Positions 10,218 through 21,125 of a stretch of DNA of 64,000 nucleotides are shown piece after piece (position 1 is the stretch's first letter; every line of letters starts with the position of its first letter). Source of the DNA: Gnetum montanum (taxonomy: Eukaryota > Streptophyta > Gnetopsida > Gnetales > Gnetaceae); assembly GCA_015680685.1 (NCBI GenBank), contig MNCI01022757.1, forward strand, positions 70,800-134,799, written 5' to 3'. Under the pieces are notes generated by a model that saw only the letters and a list, made by a program, of their open reading frames with translations, did not search any database and was not told the origin of the DNA. The position numbers were made by a program, and so were the translations under genes.

Positions 10218-12349
10218 AGAGTCACTTGGAGAAACTGGCTACTGCACATAATAGCCATAAGAATTAGGTTTCCGGTAAGGGTACCGTTGTGTTGGCAATG
10301 GCATCCCCCATGATTGTGGGTATTGCCACTACTAATGCTATCTGATGGGTTGTGGTGGATTTCCACTTGGATAGTATGTTAGTGGTTGGTGGAACTGCCT
10401 TGGGTTACCTTGGGGATAAGGTAACCTTCAGGGTGTTTGCCGTTGGTTGAGTCTTGTATTAAGTGCATACATCCCAAACTCTTGTAGATGTGAGATGATT
10501 AGACAACATCCCTTGGGATTATCATAATGGTAGATCTCACATCCACCATCATTGTCTGTATCAGAATCCACAACATCATCGGAGATAGGAATTTTCCCCT
10601 TACCCTTGTTATGTGCAGGGCTTGAATCTCTCTGCTTTGTCTTACCTTTGTCACTACTTCATTCCTCCTTAGACTCTTCTAAAATTTTCAAGACACTTTC
10701 AAGTCTTGAGTCTAAGGAATCCCACAATTGGTCCATCTTAGCTGATACTTTTGTTGTTAATTTTTGGATCAGCAAGGTTTTTCTGTTCACCAACTCTTCA
10801 AGTGGTGACTCATCCTCCTCATCACAAAATTTCACTCCCTCCTTCCGAAGGGAGGGATCATGGTTGTTTTCTTCCGCACTTTCCCTTTTGCATAGCTCAC
10901 CTTCTTCTTTTGCTACTTGTTCCAACAAGCTATGTACTTCATGGGCTCTAAGTTGTGAGAGTCTCCCTTGGGCATAAGTCCCAAGGGTTCTTCTAGTTTC
11001 ATGCCTTAGCCCATCCACGATGTGGCGAAGTTGATCCCGCTGAGCGTATCTATGGCCCGGGCAACGATGTAACAATGTGTAGTAGTGGGCCATGGCAGCA
11101 TCCAATGGTTCATATGTACCTTGTTTCTAGCCTTGGATCTACTTATGCAAATTAGACACTCAAGAGTAAGTTTGATACTTATCATTGAAGAGTTCTAGCA
11201 TCGTACTCCACCTCCTGATGGTTTCCAGTTCTAAGGATCGGTACCAACTCTCTGCTTATTTAATGAGTGTCCTTGAAAACAACTTAAGTTTTTGCCACTT
11301 GTTATCTATATTTTGCAAGGCACAGGCATCGTGGAATGCCTGTAAATGATGTTGCGGATCAGCATTGTATCCCCCTTCAAATCATGGGATGTTGTTCATG
11401 TCTAAGCATTTGATCCGACTATCTTTTAAATGCCTTGTGGGAATTTTGAAAGCCTCTATTATGTCAAGCGTACTTCGGGTTGCAATTAGGGGCTTGTCAT
11501 GATCATCTCTTTCATGACTTCTATGATGTCTACGTTGTTCCCTAGTTTCCCTTCGTTCATGCCCTTGTCCTCTCTCTTGACACTCTCGTCGAGGTCTCTC
11601 ATTTTTCTTACCTTTATCCTCTCCATTATGCTCATGCTGGTTGCACCTAGATGAGGAAGGAGAGGGTGAGTGATGTAAAGAAGGAGAAGAGGAAGGAGAA
11701 CCATCACCATGACGATGCTTCCTACCTTCTCTTTGGCTGCTATGGCCCCGATCGTAGTGACAATCTAAGTGCATGTCCTTATTATGAGTTGTTGTTCCCT
11801 CTGTGAACAGTTGGTGTTCACGGGGATCAGAACCAGGGTTGTGTATCATTGATCGTAGGTTCTAATACCCAACCTCCTCGCCATCGTTAGGAGGAGGAAC
11901 ATCATTTGTTAGAGAACCTGTGATAATGGATTCCTCATCTCCTATTTTGCTAAGGACGTGGGGGCCTTTGCCCTTCAACATGGTATGTTGGCTCTCCTGC
12001 CTTGAGTCCCTCATATGTTGTGAAGCTATGGGATGGTAATCCCTCATGTCAAAATCATCCATAATGTATTCAGCATATAATTTTGTCATGCTAATCTGTG
12101 CCAAAGCATGGAGAAGCATGTTTGGAACTGATTGATCTGGAGGTAACACGATGTTACCTTGCAAATCTCTCCAGCTCATCTATTCATCTTGATGGAGAAT
12201 AAAAGTAAAGTTGGGGAGATACTCATCGGGATGAGTATATGTCAACTTATATGTTGAGGCACCGGCTGATTTTGGTTATGTTTTTTTGACTGCTGACTAT
12301 TCTTTGTATGGTCCTTAGGTGGTGAGTTGCTCTTATGAGAAGAAGACAT
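10218..12349 (-). pseudogene. Ret-E gag, degenerate
   Basis: The start is the ATG at 12349 (MSSSHKSNSPPKDH), shared with Ret-A (30606) and Ret-C (27927). A one-base loss shifts the frame before MSWRDLQGNIVLPPDQ (12179). From there the frame is common to the whole gag-protease, with only scattered stops. Parts in order: N-terminal DFDMRDYHP block, a basic Arg/His/Ser-rich region (11849-11382) and the retrotransposon-gag core, in which HYYTLLHRCPGHRYAQRDQL and VDGLRHETRRTLGTYAQG are readable (11105-10860). A charged Glu-rich segment follows, then a putative zinc-binding CEI.xYDxPKGCC motif near 10530. Gag forms the particle that packages element RNA. Confidence 0.85.
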
Positions 12350-12474
12350 TATTATCGATGTGCTAATTTTACCATTATATAATTCTTGTTTAATTAATTA
12401 ACCCAAAGATTCGTTTAGGTTCCCAATGATGTGAGTGATATCTTTTATGTTCTATTCAGCGCACAAACACTTAG

Positions 12475-12492
12475 TCCCTGGCAACGGTGCCA
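12475..12492 (-). promoter_or_regulatory. Ret-E primer binding site
   Basis: Immediately inside the 5' LTR the minus strand reads TGGCACCGTTGCCAGGGA. This matches the complement of a tRNA-Asp 3' end (TGGCGCCGTTGCCGG-type), the primer usual in Athila-like elements. Ret-A (30464), Ret-B (39614) and Ret-C (27768) carry variants. Confidence 0.8.
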
Positions 12493-12493
12493 A

Positions 12494-13476
12494 TGATGAG
12501 TGGCGAGGTACCCATACACTCAACCATACGAAATGAGCATAGCATGCACGATTCAGTCAAACTCTGCAAACTAAGTGCCTACACGCCCCATGGAACACTT
12601 AGGGTTAATCATTCGTTGTCTTCCTAGACTTACTTGTAGTTGTCACGATGTATGGTTAAGTAAGTCCGAGGTATATGATTTTTATAGTTTTTATGTTTTA
12701 TGTCTCCTTATGCTAACAAGGTGAAGGGTTGAGAAACTAATGACTAACTCTAACTAATGAACTAAGTCTAAATTACCTAGCATCAACATTCGTTCCCACT
12801 TATCGTACACACCCTAAATCGATGCAAACGCAACTACCAAACGCTAATCATTGTTGGGATCACCATGCTTAATGCACATGCTCGAAGTGATCGTACTGAG
12901 CCACTTAACTAGGAGGAAATGGTTGAGAAAGCTAATCTAGCCTAAGTGCGATGAGCAGCCGATTCCTTGATTATCCGTACACATCCTGGTGCATGACTAC
13001 CACTGGGATTACCAAGCACAGATCCTAGATACGCCACTAGGGTACCAAGTAGTCACACTGAGATGCTCATAATCAAGTTGTACTCATTCCCTGTTGCAAT
13101 GAGCATCCGTTCCTTGACTATCCGTACACATCCTTAGATGCTCGTAATCAAGTTGTACTCATTCTGCATTACTAAGAGAAAAAAGCAATAAATAACAATA
13201 AATAAAATCCTATTCCATGCATTGCAAGGTTTATCCAAGAAGTTCATCTTTATTTCTGTACACAACTTGTATTTAGGTACAATGTTGCTTGAATAAAGAT
13301 CCGTTCACTTTAGGACTCCTACTGCAGGCACATGGAAAATATTCTATCTTTGGAGTGATCAATCTGCTAGAGTTTCCCTACTTCTAGTCTAGGATGAGGA
13401 AACAAGGGAGAGCCACCTCTTATTTATAGATATCATGACGGCCGCGATATCGTGCATGCGATATCGTGTCTCATCA
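12494..13476 (-). repeat. Ret-E 5' LTR
   Basis: Ends TGATGAG...CTCATCA, followed by the target duplication GTACA (13477-13481). Compared with the 3' LTR it carries an extra tandem module at 12863-13099. This includes a segment otherwise seen only in the Ret-B LTR (the TACTTGGTA...GGATCTACGCTTGGTAAT type). It has a shorter GATATC array (13439-13470). TATA box at 13431-13438 on the minus strand. Confidence 0.92.
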
Positions 13477-13481
13477 GTACA
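13477..13481. repeat. target-site duplication of Ret-E, right copy (GTACA)
   Basis: Exact copy of 6233-6237. Confidence 0.9.
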
Positions 13482-14229
13482 TAAGGTCAACTTGGTCAAA
13501 ATCATGAGAGGGGTTTACTAACGCTTTAAGGCCAATCAAATCATCTTACTTATTCTCCTGGCTCATTCCTACATGACAACATAAGCACATCAAGTGGTAC
13601 TTGTGTAACAAAATGATAAAAATTGATAAAAGCAATAAAATAATGCTAACAATAATGCAAAATACTATAGTGAAAATGCATAAATGAGACAAAATGTTGC
13701 AACAAAGGCCATACAAGTATCCAAGTAATGTCAAAAAAGGCTATAAGGCAATACAAGGTAATATAGGGTTAAACATGGTTACACTTTTGCTAATATAAGG
13801 CCTTAACATGCCACAACACTAGTTTTAGGCCTTAGTGGGCCATGGTGACATGGTGTTAAGTGATGGTTAAATATGATCAAACTCCATCACTTGACATCAA
13901 TCAAAGGCTAAACAAGGGTTAAATTTGATTAATAAAGGTTATAAGGGGTAAGTTAAAGCAAACAAGGTGAAACATAGATCAAATGATGCATAAATGTATC
14001 ACATAAAAGTCAAATGATGGTCAAAATTGCATCAAATTGTGTTAAATAAGTCAAACAAGACTATGCTAATGTCAAAGTACATCAATTAATGTCCAATCAA
14101 GTTAACCAGGGTCTAAGCAATGCCAAATGATGGAAAAATGTACTTAAATAAGGTTACATTTTGCTAGTTTAAGATCATGGCGAACCATAGTTCCAGTTAT
14201 AGGCCTTAGCAAGCCATGTGTTAAACATA
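13482..14229 (-). other. Ret-H interior right of Ret-E, non-coding
   Basis: Contains the inverted counterpart of 2590-2670 (at 13820-13895). It also has many TCAAA/GTCAA words, single copies of the TAGTTTTAGGCCTTAG unit (13820, 14165-14210), and no domain on either strand. Its place downstream of protease suggests the spacer that separates protease from RT in this family. No RT follows it. Confidence 0.5.
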
Positions 14230-16160
14230 CTATTAATAGATAATATAGATAGTATATATGAGTATAAGTAATAGATACAACATGGATCAATATATAAGAT
14301 CATAAGAAAAATAGAGAGAAGAAAAGTCAAGTAAAAGTCTAAGCAATATAAACGAGAGAGATAATAAGTATATAGGTAATTAGTGTGTTATGAAGTATAT
14401 AAGAAGAATAAAAATCATAAAAGTAGCATGTTAAACGGTATTTGGTGGGAATGAATGAAAATGTAAGATAGGAAGAAGTGGGGTAACATGGAAGTAAGGG
14501 TAGATAATATAAAGATAAGTGATATGTAAGCGAAAAAAGAAAAGAGTAAGAATGCATGTATGATAATATATAGCAACAAATAAATTTGGATGAGGAGAAA
14601 GAATATATATATATATTGTTTTTTTGTGAGTGCGGCGGTAGAAGCATAGTGCGATGTTGTGGTAGGCAAAGATTGTAGTACCGATCTGCCCTGACCAGCG
14701 TGGAAGAGAGGGATGAGAACCACAACGGCAAAGGCAAGGGCTGCGTGCGACAAAGAGTAGTGGCTGCTGCTGGGCATGGCAAGGTGGCGCACAGGCATAT
14801 GACTAGTGTTTGTATTTTGTTTATGATTTATTTGTTATTTGTTGTTGGTGCTTGCTTGCTGCCAAATCATAAGTGACTGCGGTCGGTGGGCGCGGAGGCA
14901 AGGTCAGGCAGCTGCGGAACTACCCCAATCGGTGGGGGCCCTGCGCAGCCTGCAAAAATTTAATGTTTTTTAATTAAGGATAAATATATACAATTCACAA
15001 CGTGCCGAGTCATCGTTAAGGGGGATCGCAATCAGGAAGCATACTGACGAAGCTTTGTGAAGACTCGTAGCCGAAAACAGAATTCCAGGGCCCTTTTCAG
15101 TTCAAAGTTAAACAGTAGTAAAATAGAACTGCATCATTTGTAGTTTCAATGGGAGCAGCGGCTGGAAGGATGGGAGAAGCAGCAGCGCAAGGCATGATGC
15201 AGTCACCACCGTAATCCCAGATGGTCTATTATTTTTCCTTTTGGGATTTTGAACTGTGTTTATTTACAGGCACTTTGACTTTTGTTGGTTTTATGCAAAT
15301 GAACAAATCAAAACATCTCTTGTAGATTTATATATGGGATTTTAAGATTAAATTGGAGGCTTAGGATTCGGGGAAATTAGATATCTAACGTGACAATGCT
15401 GATAACTTGGGTTTGCTGTAAGACTTGTACCATTTATGTTTCTTTGCAGCCTGAAGGAGAGATATAAGGAAAATAGATGGGACAAAGTATCTTATATGAT
15501 CCCATGTATTTAACTTAGATTTGTGCATAGTTAATTTTCTTTTGATCATCAGACCTTCTTATTTGGAATTTCCTAACAAAGGTCCTCCTTAGATTCCTTT
15601 ATTGAAATAAATTGTTTTCCTAGTTCAGAGAGATGGGCTTTTTGCCAGTGACAATGATGAGTAATGCCTGGATGGAACAATGGTACATAACAAGTTTTCA
15701 CAATGAAGATGCCTAGTAAGAATACTAATCCACACCAAGTATTCTGTTATTAAAATATTATTGGAATTGCATGCCTACAGATATATTATAGTTAATGATT
15801 TCATGTGTTATGGCTATAATGGTTATTAATATTTACTTGGTTTATTGTTGTTTGTAAGCCTCACACAATGAGCCCTTCCCTTTTTTCCCATGGCTTAGTT
15901 TTTTCTTACTTGATGAATCCGTTGATGACTATGTAGTGTTTTAATTATTGTATGGTGCATGGTGTACCTATGGCCATGGACATATGGACATTTTGGTATT
16001 CTTTGATTATTGTTACAGTGTGACTATGGCTACATGCTAGTTTAAGTTTTTTATGTTTTATATGCTTCACATAGACATAGATGGTAAATGCAATGAGGCC
16101 ATAAACTAAAATTAGTAGACAAAAACATTTCATAATGATAATTGTGCACCAAGGTATATG
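14230..16160. other. unassigned island inside Ret-H, partly GC-richer and gene-like
   Basis: This stretch matches none of the other retroelements in the window. Parts of it (about 14630-14960 and 15000-15210) are clearly richer in G+C and CpG than the surroundings. It contains a good first-exon candidate (15149-15210) and a 3' splice-site context at 15430-15449. An AT dinucleotide run lies at about 14606-14617. It may be a captured host gene fragment or the unfilled remnant of another insertion. I could not identify a known protein. Confidence 0.4.
15149..15513 (+). CDS. hypothetical two-exon mini-gene or captured gene fragment
   Basis: An ATG at 15149 opens an Ala/Gly/Met-rich exon (residues begin MGAAAGRMGEAAA). 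The exon ends CACC|GT at 15210/15211, a plausible donor. The next good acceptor is TTTATGTTTCTTTGCAG at 15433-15449, preceded by branch-like CTGATAAC. Joining in phase 2 gives a 41-codon frame that continues LKERYKENRWDKVS and stops at 15511-15513. Upstream, 15000-15148 looks like a GC-richer 5' leader. I do not recognise the product. The short length suggests a truncated or captured first part of a host gene, or chance splice-like signals. Without transcripts this is tentative. Confidence 0.25.
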
Positions 16161-16220
16161 CATATAAGTAAACTCACATACGATGTCATCGAGTAGATTG
16201 GCTAAAAGGTCACTATGCTC

Positions 16221-16375
16221 ACTAGTTTTAGGCCCTAGTAGGCCATTGCTTCATCAATTTTAGGTCTTGGAAGGCCATAATGTTGCCATTTTTAGGCCTA
16301 AGCAGGCCATAACATCACCAGTTTTAGGCCTTAGCAAGCCATATTGCTAGTTTTAGGCCCTAGCAAGCCATTGTT
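16221..16375. repeat. five-unit degenerate tandem repeat (TAGTTTTAGGCCTTAGCAAGCCAT)
   Basis: Five units of about 28-34 bases share the core TTTTAGGCCYTAGCARGCCAT, separated by short variable tails (TTGCTTCAT, AATGTTGC, AACATCAC). Related single units occur at 2650, 5745-5850, 13820 and 14190. All copies lie in Ret-H or fragment F, so the unit belongs to this element family. Confidence 0.75.
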
Positions 16376-16673
16376 CATATGTTGTCTAGTAAGTATGGGA
16401 TGCTCTCGAAAGAGCACATAAGGCGAAAGCCAACATTGAAATATGATATAATGATGTAATTGTAAACAAATGATTGGAAAAAGAATGGATAAGACATTTA
16501 CAATGAACTTGTTGCTTGATCTTTGAGAAATCAAAGAATCCTTTTGGCATGATCATATGGTCACCATTTCTCTCACTTAGCATTTCAAGTTGTAGGCATT
16601 TTCGTTGGTTGTCTCATGTCACAGAGTTGGCATTGCTCTCATTGGTGTTGCTCTCATTGTTATTGGCCCCAGT
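16376..16673 (-). other. Ret-H spacer after protease
   Basis: No recognisable domain. It links the protease remnant to the tandem repeat. Two GTTGCTCTCATTG-like words repeat at 16630-16660. Confidence 0.4.
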
Positions 16674-17348
16674 CTAAGTGTTGGGAGTTTCCTCTTGAAA
16701 CTCCGCCTTTGAACCTCGATCAATGTTGACATAATTAACTGAAGGTAGCAACACATTGTCCCCATAGATCACAATTTCCCCTTCTTCGTAGGGAAAGTAA
16801 ATCTCTAGATGTATAGTGGATGAGACTACATTGAGCTTTGCTAACCATGGTCTTCCTAAGATCAAGTTGAAACCAAGTGTCTCTTCAACCACTAGGATGT
16901 TGGCGAATGTAGGAAATTACTCATTGACCACAAAGTCCAAAGAGATACAACCTTGCACTGCTACTCATGATTCATTGAATGATTAGAGTGCTAAGGTAGT
17001 GGTCACTTGGATATTTTTGGTTAGGCCTATTTTATCAACAATGGAATATGATATCACATTTGTGACCACCCCATCATCAAAATGAACATGATGGACTTTA
17101 TATCTGCCAACACGTATAATAATAAGAAGAAGAGTAGATAGCACTTCTCTATTTCGAAAGTCAATTTTCACTTCACTATCACAAAAATTGAACATGGGTT
17201 GATGCTTGTTTTCTCTAAGTGAAGCTTGCTCAATGATAGAGTGAATTGACTTTTTGTTGGCAAGCATATTTCTACTCACAGGGATATAAGTCAACACTTG
17301 AGCAAGGGCATCCTTATGAGCTGAAGTAGTCATGACCAAGTTGTACAA
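16674..17348 (-). pseudogene. Ret-H protease region, degenerate
   Basis: Two minus-strand segments make up a retropepsin-like region. At 17348-16983, a segment with VLTYIPVSRNML precedes HHVHFDDGVVTNVISYSIVDKIGL, where the protease DxG loop should be (here DDG, followed by VTNVIS). At 16892-16674, VEETLGFNLILGRPWLAKLNVVSSTIH is the conserved ILGRPWL block after protease in Tat-like elements. A frame change separates the two. No RT follows in the proper orientation. Confidence 0.75.
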
Positions 17349-17761
17349 GTTTGGTGATGTGCTCTTTTTCTTAAGGGACTATTTGGCATATCCCATGGTT
17401 GTGAGGAATCTCTTTCCCTTGGTATGTGATGTTTCAGCCTCGTTGGTTCTAACCTCATCCATTCTTCCTTGGGTTGTGGCTTGGGTTGTGATGTATGTGC
17501 CTTGGGCTCCTTGTCAATGGATGCAGTTGGTCTTGGTGTAGGTTATTCTGAAGTATTTTTTCATTTGTTACCCTCAGTGGACCTCATTGTTGGTTTGGCA
17601 ATAGTTTATTTTCATCACCATTGGGATGATGGCTTCTTGATAACCTCTAAGTTGTTGGCCATGATAGTTGGGCTTTGGTCATGGTTCATTGTGGTCTCAA
17701 TTATTGAAGGTGAAGGAACATGAATAAAAAATGGTTCCTTGGGCTTTAGAGGATTAGCAAC

Positions 17762-20050
17762 TCATTGATTATGTTGTGATGTTGAAGTCATTGAAAGGGG
17801 GACACGTATGATGAAAGGCTTCTTAGGGGTTGAAGGATGTGGTACCTGTATGATGAAGGGCTCTTTAGGCTTTGTGTTTTGGGGTTGTAGTGATTTTTTG
17901 ATGACAAATGGTTCCCTAGGAGGGTTAGACTGCTTGGTTTCTATGAATGAAGCTACAGTGTAGGAGTTGTTATTGGCTCTTGGAGAGTTGGGTTCAGTCA
18001 CTACTAAATCTCTATGGTTTATCATCTTATGGATGTCATCCTTTAATGCTAGGAAAAAATTAGTGTCATGACCAATCATTTGATGATAATGGAAATACCT
18101 GTCCAATCTAAAGTACCTTGGTAGCTTAGGATCATATTTGGTAGCTATTGTTGGATCTCTAGCTATGTCACAAAGATGATCCTACCTCTTACAAGCTTCT
18201 TCAAACAATTGCTTATTTTGCATATGGTTTTCTTTAAGCAATTGTTCTAGAAGCTCAAAAGGCTTCATAGGAAACCTAGTGTACTGAGATCTATCCTTCC
18301 ATCCAAAGTTTAGTCTTAGTTAATTTGGGGCATAGGAAGTGGATGGTTACAATGAGTCAAGGAATGTGTTACATGGTGGTGATCTCCTCATCTCTCCTTG
18401 TTTTGTCTCTTTTTCCACTGCGGCCACAGTTGCGTGTTCTTGTTTACTCCTATTCCTATATCTTCTCACATGTTGGTTTTTGTAGGCCACATAGGCTAGG
18501 TCATTGCTTGCCTTAGCTACCTCCTTAATGTTCTTGGTTTGTGAGAAGGCTTGCTTAGTGATTGGGGCTCTAGGTATTATAGCTTTGATTTGATAAATTC
18601 ATTTATTACTCCCTTGTAAATGGCCAAGAGGTAGGTTTCAATAATAGGCTATAGAATTTCATTAAGTATTGAGTTCCACCTTTGAATGAACCTTTTGACA
18701 GGTTCAAGTGACCCTTGCCTCACCTTCATCAATTAGTCCAACATGGCATGAGGCTTCAAGTTATATCTGAAGTAGTTGAAAAATTGGTTAATCAAGTCTT
18801 CAAGGAAAGAGATGGAACCTTTAGGTAGGGTTTGGTACCAATCTAGAGCCTTACCCTTGAGAGACATAGGAAATATCCTTAGTATTTTATGAGGCCTAGT
18901 TTTCAAGAAAAGGCACTTAGACCGAAAGGTTATTAGATGTGCATTGGGATCCCCTTCACCATTGTATTTGGTGAAGTTTGGAATAGGCAAGCCTATGAGC
19001 AAGGTTATTTGAGGCACCATAGGGCCTATAAGATTGTATTTGTAGAAATATAAAACCTTGACCGTCTAATTTATGTTGTCTTTAAGTTTTCACAGCTCTT
19101 TACTAAGGTCTTGGATCATTTGAAAGGCTTGATTAAAGCCTAGGGTGTACCAGTGAGCTATAGTGCTTATGTTGATGGTTGATAAGGAAGTTGAGAGGCT
19201 TGGCCTCACAATAGGTCATGGTATTGAAGGGAGAGGCTGGGTTATGGTGGTCATAGGTGGGTTAAACAAGAAGAAAGATGCTTATGCTAGAAATTTTGGT
19301 ACAAAGGGGACAAATGGATGAGATGCTTGTGTTTCATGGGGTCCCAATGAGGGTCCTGTTGGTATGTCAAAGGGAGATGATGAGGTAAACATCACCATGG
19401 CTAGGTGAACAAGGTTAGGTTATGTGGCAAAGGACATCAATGAGAATAAGGAAGTGGATTGGAATACAGGTTGTGTCTAGTGTGTGGTGATGATGGATGT
19501 GGACTGAAACATGATAGGATAGATAGGAGGAGAGTTGGACCAAGGGATCTCTTCCATTAATGAGGTGACAAATGTGGATTTGGATGTGGTTTTTAGTCAA
19601 AGATTAGAAAAGACTTCCAATGAAGATGTTTAGCTCCTGTTTGGCCACAATCTCCTCTTTCTCTTTTGGCTGATCCTCTAAACTAATTCCCTTACTAAAC
19701 TCATCAACTTCTATGAGTTGTATGAGCATTTTTGCATAGAAGTGTATCAAGGAAATTTGGTCATAAGGGGATGGGATGCATTTTATTACATCCTAGCATA
19801 TGATTTTGAATTGACACTTAGCATCAGATTTAGAGTGTAGTATCAAGAGATCGGCTTGTATCTTGGCACAAAGGAAGTTGTAGAACTCCTCATTAATAAC
19901 CATGAAATCTAGGCTTTTACCTTTTTTCCTAAGTGATTGCCTTTGTTCTATGACCATGGGGTCTTTTGGGTCATAAACACGAACAACATCTTGGTTGGAT
20001 ACCATGCTTGTCAAGTTAAGAGGCAATATGATTGATTGACTAAAAGACAT
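17762..20050 (-). pseudogene. Ret-H gag, degenerate
   Basis: The ATG at 20050 opens MSFSQSIILPLNL. EQRQSLRKKGKSLDF and FYNFLCAKIQADL follow, matching the start of the Ret-D gag (PRRSLRLQGR, YNFICVKIQAGL). The retrotransposon-gag core lies at 19020-18733, with NFTKYNGEGDPNAHLITFR and MSLKGKALDWYQTLPKGS. The C-terminal motif FHYHQMIGHDTNFFLALKDDI at 18106-18040 is a decayed version of the zinc-knuckle-like CDYHxxxGHxxxxC of Ret-D. Frameshifts and stops separate the segments. The product would be the capsid/nucleocapsid precursor. Confidence 0.85.
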
Positions 20051-20160
20051 GATTATGATGTTGAAAATGGCTTGAAAAGATTACAAAATATGGAAAAAGT
20101 GCAAGTTTTAGCAAGTGGAATTTAAAAAATAGCTAAGAGAAGCAAAAATGGCTAAAAAAA

Positions 20161-20400
20161 AGTTACTTAATCTAAATAGTAAGTGGTTGCCAAAGGGGGT
20201 ATACCCCCTTACTAAAGATGGTAAAGGGTGGTATCAACCCCACCCACGCTAGGCTTCCTAGCTAAAAAATGATTAAAAATGGCCAAAGTGAGTCACTTAC
20301 TATGAATGATAAGGGGGTTGTCAAAGGGATATACCCTTCTACTAAATATGGCAAAAGGTTGGTGTTAAACCCCATCCATGCTGGGCTTCCTAGCTACAAC
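20161..20400 (-). repeat. two-unit tandem duplication in Ret-H leader
   Basis: Two units of about 120 bases (about 20161-20275 and 20290-20400) share the order GTCACTTA..., GGGGGTATACCC-type, CTACTAAA.ATGG, CAACCCCACCCA and GCTAGGCTTCCTAGCT. The unit lies between primer site and gag. CCATGCTGGG-like words recur downstream to 20660. Confidence 0.65.
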
Positions 20401-21100
20401 TACACTAAGAAAGAAAAGGTGAAAGAAATGGGGTGAGATGGAGAGATCTCATACCTTCCTTGGCAATGTTGGTGGAAGGGCTTTTACTTTTAGAAAGTTG
20501 AATTTTGGCTGAAAAATCAAAGTGGAAGCTTTGATTTTTGCAAAGGTGAGGTTTTTTAGTGGGTGGCCACATTGACTCTGCTAAGAGGGGTATAACACAC
20601 ACCATAGCTAAGGGGGATGTAACACCCATGCTGGGGGATAACACCCATGCTAAAGGTGAAGAGGGAGGAATAAAGAGGGTAAGATCAAAAATCTTACACC
20701 CTCCCACACAACGTTGGAGGATTACCCTTTTGGTAGGTTTTAAAGTATTTTCCAAAACTTAAAGAAAAAATTTAGTTGATTTTCCAAAGGTTTTATCTTG
20801 GTTTTGGCAAGGTGTCAACGTTGGCCTTGTTGGAAAATTTTCAGTAATTACTATGAATTTTCTGCCAAAACCCAAACACCCACACTGGCTTTCTTATGAA
20901 ATTTTCATAGGAAGAGATATGAGGTTTTGGTAGTACACCAATGCTAGCTTTAAAATTTCCAGCAATCACTATGAAATTTTCTAAAATCCAAATTAATTGC
21001 AACCTCAATGATGGGTTCTAGTGGTAGGGGGAATGTGTTGAAATGTTGGTTTTGTGGCAGAAAAATTGGAAAAAAGGTTTGGACATAGAACTTGGGTGGA
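20401..21100 (-). other. Ret-H leader between primer site and gag
   Basis: Non-coding leader on the minus strand. It contains CCATGCTGGGGG-type words (20610-20650) and several TTTTCCAAA/AAATTTTC inverted words at 20750-20990. The open frames on either strand carry no domain. Confidence 0.5.
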
Positions 21101-21119
21101 GGCCCTCCTTCTAGTGCCA
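21101..21119 (-). promoter_or_regulatory. Ret-H primer binding site
   Basis: The minus strand reads TGGCACTAGAAGGAGGGCC six bases inside the 5' LTR. It is nearly identical to the Ret-D site (61011-61028), confirming orientation and family. I recognise the TGGCGC start as complementary to a tRNA acceptor end, but do not assign the tRNA. Confidence 0.75.
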
Positions 21120-21125
21120 GAAAAA

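Larger units (their letters stand above)
6238..13476 (-). mobile_element. Ret-E: Athila-like Ty3/gypsy element with reverse transcriptase to integrase deleted
   Basis: LTRs at 6238-7089 and 12494-13476, a 5-base target duplication (GTACA), a primer site at 12475-12492 and a polypurine tract at 7090-7103 define a complete insertion on the minus strand. Coding order is gag (12349 to about 10220), then protease (about 10217-9051). The protease frame then runs straight into the sequence that follows integrase in Ret-A. About 2.4 kb of RT, RNase H and integrase present in Ret-A is missing, so Ret-E could have moved only with proteins supplied in trans, or it lost these genes after insertion. It is nested in Ret-H. 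Confidence 0.92.

Noticed and set aside
14415-14798. Minus-strand 127-codon frame with a signal-peptide-like start and hydrophobic tail
   Set aside because: The hydrophobic tail is translated AT-rich, ATATAT-containing sequence. An overlapping frame is equally long, and there is no recognisable domain.
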